DNA of 63,261 bases from Cupriavidus sp. U2 (GTDB lineage Bacteria; Pseudomonadota; Gammaproteobacteria; Burkholderiales; Burkholderiaceae). Location: NCBI RefSeq assembly GCF_009663685.2, contig NZ_RCOG02000010.1, forward strand, positions 29,136 to 92,396, written 5' to 3'. Positions 57,282 to 63,261 of this stretch are shown here, one piece after another (the stretch's first letter is position 1; the number at the start of each line of letters is the position of its first letter). A model generated the notes under the pieces. It did not search any database. It saw only the letters and a list, made by a program, of their open reading frames with translations, and was not told where the DNA came from. A program made the translations under genes and the position numbers.

Positions 57282-57694
57282 CAAAAGAATATCGCTGCGC
57301 AGCGAAGAATCGGCATCGATAGCAGGCTAGTCGAGGTCAGCGAACCCCACAAGCGGCTCGCTGCGGGGTCCTGTACTTGCCTTCGGTATTTGACGATTGA
57401 TGCGCCCAATGCAGCACGTTTTATTTATCGTACGCGCTGCGCCTGGGTCAGATGCGGGATCGCGTTGCCCTCAATAACGGCAATTGTGGCGTCCACTGAA
57501 GCGACCCGCGCGGGGTCGTCGAATCAGCCTTTTGCTGCGGAATTTGGCGATGACGAGAAGCGCATCGGGCGGGTAGCCACCGGTCAATGCGGACAACCGG
57601 GCGGCCAGAAATCAAGCGGATGCCACCCAAAAGGCAGGCCCTGTCAGACATCGGGTATTCTCCGCGGTGCATTTTGTTGCTTTGTGAGGAAGTT
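57282..57694. other. Divergent intergenic region before the MFS gene
   Basis: About 410 bp between two divergent starts. It holds the perfect palindrome TCGCTGCGCAGCGA (57292-57305) next to the GGDEF/EAL start. No gene is seen. Confidence 0.45.
57292..57305. promoter_or_regulatory. 14-bp perfect palindrome upstream of the GGDEF/EAL gene
   Basis: TCGCTGCGCAGCGA begins 11 bp from the start codon, where it could block translation or serve as an operator. Confidence 0.35.
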
Positions 57695-58960
57695 GTGTCG
57701 CGCAGCGGTTGGACGGTGGCGGTTGGGCCACTTTTAGGGTTGTTCATTGTTAGCTTGGGAAGTGGGTTCATGGCTTCCCTCACGTCTCTCCGGCTCGATG
57801 CCGCCAATGTTTCCGCAACGATGATCGGCGCCATTTCGTCGGCGTATTTCGTTGGGCTGACGCTGGGCGCGGTGACCAGCGACCGCCTGATTTCGCGGAT
57901 CGGCCACATTCGCTCGTACAGCAGCTTCGCCTCCCTGGTCGCGATTACGTATCTGCTACAGGGCTTGATTGTCGATCCCTGGTTTTGGCTCGTTCTGCGA
58001 CTCGTGAACGGCTGGGCCATGGTGGGCATCTACCTCGTCGTGGAGAGCTGGCTGTTGCTGGTGGGGGATACGAAGTCCAGGGGGCGGCTGCTGGCGATCT
58101 ATATGATCGCCCTCTACGGATCGATCATGCTCGCGCAGATGAGTCTGGGCGCCATTGGATCGGTGGCGGAGAGCGTGCCGTTCATGGTGGCCGGCGTACT
58201 GGGCTCGATGGCGGTGCTGCCCATGGCCGTGCTACCGAAGACTGCGCCAGACGTGGCGCATGCCGAACCGCTCATGCCGCAGGATCTCGTTCGCATGACG
58301 CCCGCAGGCGCGATCGGCAGCTTTGGATCTGGCGTGGGCATCGCGGCGGTCTACACGTTGTTGCCTATTTACCTGCAACGCGAGGGCATGAGCGTTGCCC
58401 AGGTCGGTCAATTGATGGCCTGTGCCATTTGCGGCGCCATGGCACTGCAATACCCGGTAGGCCGGTGGTCCGACAGGCAGGACAGGCAGACTGTACTGCT
58501 TGCGCTCAGTGCGGGATGCGCGGCCGTCTCGCTGGCCGTCCTGCTCCTGCCGAGCTATCCACCGCTGCTCATGGTGCTGATGTTCCTCATCGGCGGCGGA
58601 ATTTTCGCGATCTATCCGGTGGCGGTGAGTCACTCTGCCGACCGTGCAGAGGCTAGCGAACTCGTACGCGTCATCCAGGGCATGCTCCTGATCAACTCGG
58701 TGGGCGCGGCCATCAGTCCTTTGATTATCTCGCCGCTGATGAATTCGCTCGGCGCGAGCGGGCTGTTCTGGGCGTTTCTCGTCCTGCACGCGGGCCTGGC
58801 CTCCTTCTTCCTCTGGCGGCGCAATCGCCATCCTTCGCCAACATCGGCGGCACCATTCGCGGCGACGGCGCAGATGACCCCCATTGGGGCGGAAATCCGC
58901 GTCACCGAGCAGTTGGCACAAGCCATCTCGGAGGCAGGAGCGGGGGAGGCGGTCTCGTGA
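57695..58960 (+). CDS. Major facilitator superfamily transporter (YcaD-like)
   Basis: A 421-residue inner-membrane protein with twelve hydrophobic segments. The GTG at 57695 is preferred because GAGG lies just upstream and the first helix follows directly; a longer upstream frame lacks a site. Between helices 2 and 3 is the loop motif VTSDRLISRIGHIRSYS (the GxxxDRxGRR-like A motif). Substrate unknown; divergent from the GGDEF/EAL gene. Confidence 0.87.
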   Translation: MSRSGWTVAVGPLLGLFIVSLGSGFMASLTSLRLDAANVSATMIGAISSAYFVGLTLGAVTSDRLISRIGHIRSYSSFASLVAITYLLQGLIVDPWFWLVLRLVNGWAMVGIYLVVESWLLLVGDTKSRGRLLAIYMIALYGSIMLAQMSLGAIGSVAESVPFMVAGVLGSMAVLPMAVLPKTAPDVAHAEPLMPQDLVRMTPAGAIGSFGSGVGIAAVYTLLPIYLQREGMSVAQVGQLMACAICGAMALQYPVGRWSDRQDRQTVLLALSAGCAAVSLAVLLLPSYPPLLMVLMFLIGGGIFAIYPVAVSHSADRAEASELVRVIQGMLLINSVGAAISPLIISPLMNSLGASGLFWAFLVLHAGLASFFLWRRNRHPSPTSAAPFAATAQMTPIGAEIRVTEQLAQAISEAGAGEAVS

Positions 58961-59083
58961 TCCTTCCGTCGGCGCGGCGAGTCCGGCAGGAACCTTCCGA
59001 GCCGAACGAACTCTCAGGCAACGTCACCTTTACCCCAGCCACCCGCGCACCGGGCGATGGCAATTGACCAAGCGGTTTCCGAT

Positions 59084-59347
59084 ATGAACAGCAAGCAGCG
59101 CCGCAAGGCATACCGAAATAGTCCCTTTCAGATCGAGACGACGTGGACGTTTCGGGGGGCACCGGTGACCATCACCCGCGTTGCCAGCCCCACCGCCGTC
59201 ATTGTGGAATTCGAAGGGGCCGGGGCGCGTACCCATGTTCCCACGCGAGCGTTGGAACCGCGGAGCTACCGCGGTGCCACCGGTGGGTCAGCGGGCGTGT
59301 CGGTTGGCAACACGCACCCCATCGCTGTCGAAGAGCATGCAAGCTAG
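59084..59347 (+). CDS. Small hypothetical protein
   Basis: An 87-residue basic product if read from the ATG at 59084; a start at 59057 would add nine residues. It begins MNSKQRRKAYRNSPF and has a central beta-rich region (TWTFRGAPVTITRVASPTA). No family recognised and no good ribosome site, so this is a tentative gene. Confidence 0.45.
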   Translation: MNSKQRRKAYRNSPFQIETTWTFRGAPVTITRVASPTAVIVEFEGAGARTHVPTRALEPRSYRGATGGSAGVSVGNTHPIAVEEHAS

Positions 59348-59449
59348 CTGAGGCGACCGCCTTCGCAGGTGTGCCAGTCGCGCCGCTCTCGCGCCTTGGC
59401 CGCTGGAATGCGCGTTGGACTGGTTCAGCATCCAGTCCAACCCGCGCGC

Positions 59450-60430
59450 TTACTCGAGCTTGGCGCCCGACCGCTCCACGATGGGTTTCCACGCCTTGTA
59501 TTCTGACGTCACGAGATCGGAAAACTGCTGGGCGGTCATTAGCTTGGGCTCGGCACCTTGCTCGTGGATGGCACGGATGACGTCGGGCTTGGCGAGCACC
59601 TTGTTGACCTCTGTCCCAATGCGCTCGACGACATCGGCGGGCGTTTTGGCCGGGGCAAAGATGCCGTACCAGGTGCTGACGTCCACGTTCTTGTAGCCGC
59701 TTTCCGCAACAGTCGGAACACTGGGCAGCGATGTGCTGCGGGTGGCCGACGTTACCGCCAACGCGCGCAGCTTTCCCGCCTTGACCTGGGCCAGCGCGGA
59801 CGGCACGGAGGCCACCATCAGGTCGACATTGCCTGCCATGGCGTCCATCATTGCCGCGTTGGACCCCTTGTAGGGAACATGCAGCAACTTGATGCCGGCC
59901 GCCTGGCTGAAGATCTCGGCAGCCAGATGGATGGTCGTCCCGTTGCCGGGCGATCCATACTTGATGGATTCCGGATGCGCCTTCGCTGCGGCTACCACGT
60001 CGGCCAGGGTCTTGAAGCGCGAGTTGGCCGACGTGACGATGGCGATGGGCGTGTAGGCGACGTGGCTGATTGCAATCAGGTCGCGACCCGGCACGTAGGA
60101 CACCGACTTATAAAGCCACGGCGCGACCACCAGGTTGTCCTTCTGACCCATGACGAGTTCGTAGCCGGTCGGCGCGGCACGGACGATTTCGGCGATGCCG
60201 AGCGTGCCGCCGGCTCCAGGCTTGTTATCGGGGACAAAGGTCCATTTGGTATCCTGCGACACCTGGTTGGCCACCAGGCGGGCGAGGATATCGGTACCGC
60301 CGCCCGGCGGGAACGGAATCACCAGGCGGATGGGCTTGGTGGGCCATTGGGCCTGGGCGGATTGGGCGTGTACGGGCGTGGTGGTGAGACCACAGGCCAC
60401 CAGCATGGCGGCCAGCATTGCCTTCAGCAT
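59450..60430 (-). CDS. Bug/TctC-family binding protein
   Basis: A 326-residue periplasmic binding protein with signal peptide (LKAMLAAMLVACGLTTTPVHA). Motifs are WPTKPIRLVIPFPPGGGTDIL, GAGGTLGIAEIVRAAPTGYE and LHVPYKGSNAAMMDAMAGN. It is the second orphan of this family in the window, without TctA or TctB. AAGGA lies upstream of the start at 60430. Ligand unknown. Confidence 0.9.
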   Translation of the reverse strand: MLKAMLAAMLVACGLTTTPVHAQSAQAQWPTKPIRLVIPFPPGGGTDILARLVANQVSQDTKWTFVPDNKPGAGGTLGIAEIVRAAPTGYELVMGQKDNLVVAPWLYKSVSYVPGRDLIAISHVAYTPIAIVTSANSRFKTLADVVAAAKAHPESIKYGSPGNGTTIHLAAEIFSQAAGIKLLHVPYKGSNAAMMDAMAGNVDLMVASVPSALAQVKAGKLRALAVTSATRSTSLPSVPTVAESGYKNVDVSTWYGIFAPAKTPADVVERIGTEVNKVLAKPDVIRAIHEQGAEPKLMTAQQFSDLVTSEYKAWKPIVERSGAKLE

Positions 60431-60709
60431 TGCAAGGATCCTTGTGAAGCGAATCCTGAGCCGAACGTTCGCCGTCTTTTGGCGCGGGCTGATGGGGGGT
60501 AGGTGATGACGCCGCTGCTCACGCGTTCATTTCGCGCTGCGGGTGGCACAGGCGCGAAGATTCGAGACATCACTTCAGACAACAGGAATTCGGATAAATA
60601 GATGCGGGCGGAATTATACCGGCGGCGCGGCACTGGCCCCCCCGCACGCGCAGCCGGGGGAAGGGCCGGTGGTCGGGGTGCCCGCCTATTTGGCTTGATA
60701 CGTATTCGA

Positions 60710-62758
60710 TCAGGGGGTGTTGTCTTCCCGTGACTGGTGCTGGGCCGCCATCTGTTCCTGCTGGGCGGGCGGCACGGGCTCGTAGTGGCTGAATTGCATC
60801 GCGTAGTGCCCGTGGCCGCCCGTAATGCTGTTCACACGCGATTGGTATTCGTTCAGTTCAGATAGCGGCACCTGTCCCATAACGGTGACGTTGTTGCCAG
60901 CCGCGCTTCGCGTGCCGCGAACCTGTCCGCGTTTGGTCGACAGGTCACTGATGATGTCGCCCATTGCCGCTTCTGGTGTCGTCACTTCGATATCCACGAT
61001 CGGTTCGAGTACGCTCGGCCTTGCCTTGAGCACGGCGTCGATGAAGGCCTTGCGGCCCGCCACCGCAAAGGCCACTTCCTTTGAATCGACGGAATGGCTC
61101 TTGCCGTCGAACACGGTGACGCGTACGTCCTGCATGGGAAAGCCTGCCAGCGGGCCGCTGTCGAGCACTTGGCGGATGCCTTTTTCGACGGCGGGAATGA
61201 ATTGGCCCGGAATAGCGCCGCCCTTGACTGCATCGACGAATTCGAAGCCCTTGCCACGCGCCAGTGGCTCGACGCGCAGAAACACCTCGCCGAACTGCCC
61301 GGCGCCACCGGTTTGTTTTTTGTGGCGGTGGTGGCCCTCAGCCTTGCCGTCGATGGTTTCGCGATAGGCGATCTTCGGCGGTCGTGTCACGACATCGAGC
61401 TTGTAATGATCGGTCAGGCGCTCCAGCGCACAGCGCAGCTGGAATTCGCCCAAGCCAAGCATGACCGTTTCATTGGTGCCGGCGGGATGCTCGATGCGCA
61501 GGCACGGGTCGGCCGCCGTGAGCTTCTGCAACAGTTCCGACAGGCGCTGCTCGTTGCCCCGCCGTGCTGGCTCAATCGCCAACCCGTAGATTGGCGTTGG
61601 AAAATCAAGCGGAAACAGATGGATGTCGCCGTCCTCGGTGGCATCGTGCAGCACGGCATCGAACCCGATTTCGTCGATCTTCGCCACGGCGCAGATGTCC
61701 CCGGGCCCCGCGTGTGGCACTTCCACGCGCTCCTTGCCCTGCAGCATCAATAGGTGCGCCACCTTGAACGGCTGCCGCCCATCACCGATATAAAGCTGAC
61801 TGTCGCGCGTGACCGTGCCCTGGTGGATGCGAAATACCGCCATTTTTCCGAGGTACGGGTCTATCGTGATCTTGAAGACATGCGCCAGCACGTGCTTGTG
61901 GGGCACGGGCTCGGCTTGAACCGTTACCTTGTGCTCTCCCTCCTCACGGAAAAACAGCGGGGGATTTCCTTCGGTCGGATTGGGCAGCAACCGCAAAAAT
62001 ACCTCCAGCAATTCGGCGATCCCGGTACCGTTGGTGGCCGAGGTGAAGCAGATCGGTACCAGGTGGCCCTCGCGGAGTGCCCGCTCGAATGGTGCGTGCA
62101 ACTGGTCCGGAGCGATTTGCTGGCCTTGCTCCAGATACAGCTCCATCAGTTCCGGATCCATCTCGACGACCTGATCGACGAGCGCCTCATGAGCCGATGC
62201 CACTGACAGGAAATCGGCGTCGCCCGCCGGGTTGAAGAAGCAATCGACGACCTGGGTGGCTCGCCCGGCCGGGAGATTGATGGGCAGGCATTCCTTGCCG
62301 AACGCTTCCTGAATGTCGATCAGCAGCGCGGGAAGATCGACTTTTTCCTTATCGATGCCGTTGACAATGATCATCCGGCACAGGTTGCGCGACTGTGCCC
62401 ACGCCATCATGCGACGCGTCGTCATATCGATGCCGGTCTGCGCGTTGACGACGATGGCGGCAGTCTCGACCGCCGCCATGCCGCTCATCGACAGGCCAGA
62501 GAAATCGGGATAACCGGGCGTGTCGACCAGATAGATGCGGGTGTCGCGATAATCGAGGTGGGCGATCGCGCTGGTAAGCGAATGCCGGTATTTGTGTTCG
62601 AGCGGATCGAAATCGCAGACGGTCGTGCCGCGCTCGACGCTGCCGGGGGTGTGCAGCGCGCCGCCCTTGTGAAGCAGCGATTCGATTAGCGAGGTCTTGC
62701 CGCCTCCCGCGTGCCCCAACAGGGCGATCGTACGAATAGCGTCGGGACCATATAGCAT
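60710..62758 (-). CDS. Elongation factor G-like translational GTPase (divergent paralogue)
   Basis: A 682-residue protein with all EF-G domains in order. The G1 loop is GHAGGGKTS in place of AHVDAGKTT. The G3 motif is DTPGYPDF (D79-F85), so Y83 replaces the histidine that is normally needed for GTP hydrolysis. G4 is NGID (133-136) rather than NKxD. Domain IV includes GGAGQFGEVFLRVEP. The EF-G2-like group shares such changes and has no settled ribosomal role. The start at 62758 has a G-rich site upstream. It is transcribed away from the rRNA operon. Confidence 0.88.
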   Translation of the reverse strand: MLYGPDAIRTIALLGHAGGGKTSLIESLLHKGGALHTPGSVERGTTVCDFDPLEHKYRHSLTSAIAHLDYRDTRIYLVDTPGYPDFSGLSMSGMAAVETAAIVVNAQTGIDMTTRRMMAWAQSRNLCRMIIVNGIDKEKVDLPALLIDIQEAFGKECLPINLPAGRATQVVDCFFNPAGDADFLSVASAHEALVDQVVEMDPELMELYLEQGQQIAPDQLHAPFERALREGHLVPICFTSATNGTGIAELLEVFLRLLPNPTEGNPPLFFREEGEHKVTVQAEPVPHKHVLAHVFKITIDPYLGKMAVFRIHQGTVTRDSQLYIGDGRQPFKVAHLLMLQGKERVEVPHAGPGDICAVAKIDEIGFDAVLHDATEDGDIHLFPLDFPTPIYGLAIEPARRGNEQRLSELLQKLTAADPCLRIEHPAGTNETVMLGLGEFQLRCALERLTDHYKLDVVTRPPKIAYRETIDGKAEGHHRHKKQTGGAGQFGEVFLRVEPLARGKGFEFVDAVKGGAIPGQFIPAVEKGIRQVLDSGPLAGFPMQDVRVTVFDGKSHSVDSKEVAFAVAGRKAFIDAVLKARPSVLEPIVDIEVTTPEAAMGDIISDLSTKRGQVRGTRSAAGNNVTVMGQVPLSELNEYQSRVNSITGGHGHYAMQFSHYEPVPPAQQEQMAAQHQSREDNTP

Positions 62759-63075
62759 GGGCGCCCCCGTGTGGCCGTCGGTGTTCCCCCATTATTGGCG
62801 AGACGGGTCGCAAACACCATGTGCGGCGCGACGTGCGCAATTCCTCTTCGCCGCTCGGCGTTCGGCTGCAGGTGGATTGTCACGCACAGTTTCTGGTCCG
62901 CCGAGTGTTCCATGCGCATCTTTTTAAAATTGCTTGCAAGCGCGGCGTGGAGGCATTAATATTCGCTCCCCGCTGCCGGTGCAGGTGAAAAGCCTGACGG
63001 CGGCGGGGGAAAATATCTTCAGGTTTTCTGCCAAGTAACAATCGGCGGCAGCAAAAAAGAAATTCTCCGAAACGC
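62759..63075. other. Intergenic region upstream of the rRNA promoter
   Basis: About 320 bp between the EF-G-like start and the rRNA promoter. The last part is A-rich (AAAAAAGAAATT) and could be an UP element. No gene is seen. Confidence 0.5.
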
Positions 63076-63103
63076 TTGACGAATTAGGGAAAACCCTTAA
63101 TAA
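63076..63103 (+). promoter_or_regulatory. rRNA-operon promoter
   Basis: TTGACG (63076-63081) and TAATAA (63098-63103) are separated by 16 bp. The A-rich stretch before it suits an UP element. It is followed by an rRNA-type leader, so this is very likely the rrn P1 promoter. Confidence 0.75.
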
Positions 63104-63261
63104 TCTCGTTTCTCCGCTGCGACGAAAGACGCAGCGACAGCGAACGGCAAAGCCGGTCGCTCGGGTTCTTTAACAAACAAACAACCGATAAGTGTGGGCG
63201 CTTGATGGCGAACGCCACGGAGCTTCGGCTTCGTGATGCTTCAAAAGTTATCAGTGCTCGC
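63104..63261 (+). other. rRNA-operon leader, 16S gene outside the window
   Basis: The leader contains a boxA-like antitermination sequence (GTTCTTTAACAA, about 63165-63176) followed by CCGATAAGTGTGGGCGC, characteristic of Cupriavidus/Ralstonia 16S leaders. The 16S rRNA itself does not start before the window ends. Confidence 0.8.

Noticed and set aside
55767..57737. 656-codon open frame on the plus strand
   Set aside because: Antisense to the GGDEF/EAL gene, whose domains are intact.
1..63261. CRISPR arrays, transposase genes, tRNA genes
   Set aside because: No regularly spaced repeats, transposase domains or tRNA T-loop patterns were found on reading both strands.

Overview
The window looks like a stretch of the second replicon (chromid) of a Cupriavidus/Ralstonia-type betaproteobacterium. 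The evidence is the high GC content, two orphan Bug/TctC-type binding proteins, a plasmid-style rep-parB-parA block at 18.8-22.4 kb, and an rRNA-operon promoter and leader at the right edge. No species can be named from the sequence alone.

Layout. 0-7.9 kb: a peptide-use locus with pyroglutamyl-peptidase (cut by the left edge), a divergent LysR regulator, a complete five-gene Dpp/Opp-type ABC transporter and a zinc deaminase. 8.2-10.8 kb: a two-gene CqsA/CqsS (LqsA/LqsS)-like alpha-hydroxyketone quorum-sensing module. 10.8-18.8 kb: a trans-sulfuration-type PLP enzyme, an exported M20-like peptidase, two small envelope proteins and aspartate ammonia-lyase, with two gene-poor stretches that share a degenerate inverted repeat. 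18.8-22.4 kb: replication and partition genes with hairpins, a perfect DnaA box and a palindrome-covered parA promoter. 22.8-29.5 kb: a GpdQ-like phosphodiesterase, a divergent pair of DJ-1/PfpI-domain proteins (one a GlxA-type regulator), a decayed patch (dehydrogenase remnant, truncated DASS carrier, frameshifted glutaminase) and a Bug-type binding protein.

29.6-49.6 kb is an exopolysaccharide locus of Wzx/Wzy type. A leftward arm carries an AraC/GlxA-like regulator, a 2-oxoglutarate/Fe(II) oxygenase and rfbB-rfbD-rfbC. A rightward operon carries manC, the initiating sugar-phosphate transferase, wza, wzc, four glycosyltransferases, wzy, wzx and rfbA. A convergent membrane-anchored beta-helix protein closes it. 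GDP-mannose and dTDP-L-rhamnose are the sugar nucleotides the genes can make. A repeat-rich 0.5-kb region separates the two arms.

49.9-62.8 kb holds signalling and housekeeping-like genes: a large hybrid kinase that begins with a CheB methylesterase domain, a short SSB, a GGDEF/EAL protein, an MFS transporter, a small hypothetical protein, a second Bug protein and a divergent EF-G-like GTPase. The window ends inside the leader of an rRNA operon, before the 16S gene.

Best candidates for unusual biology: the receiver-less CqsA/CqsS-like pair, the chromid origin with its identical-loop hairpins and evenly spaced hexamers, the CheB-fused kinase, and the run of +1 homopolymer frameshifts at 26.8-28.0 kb.
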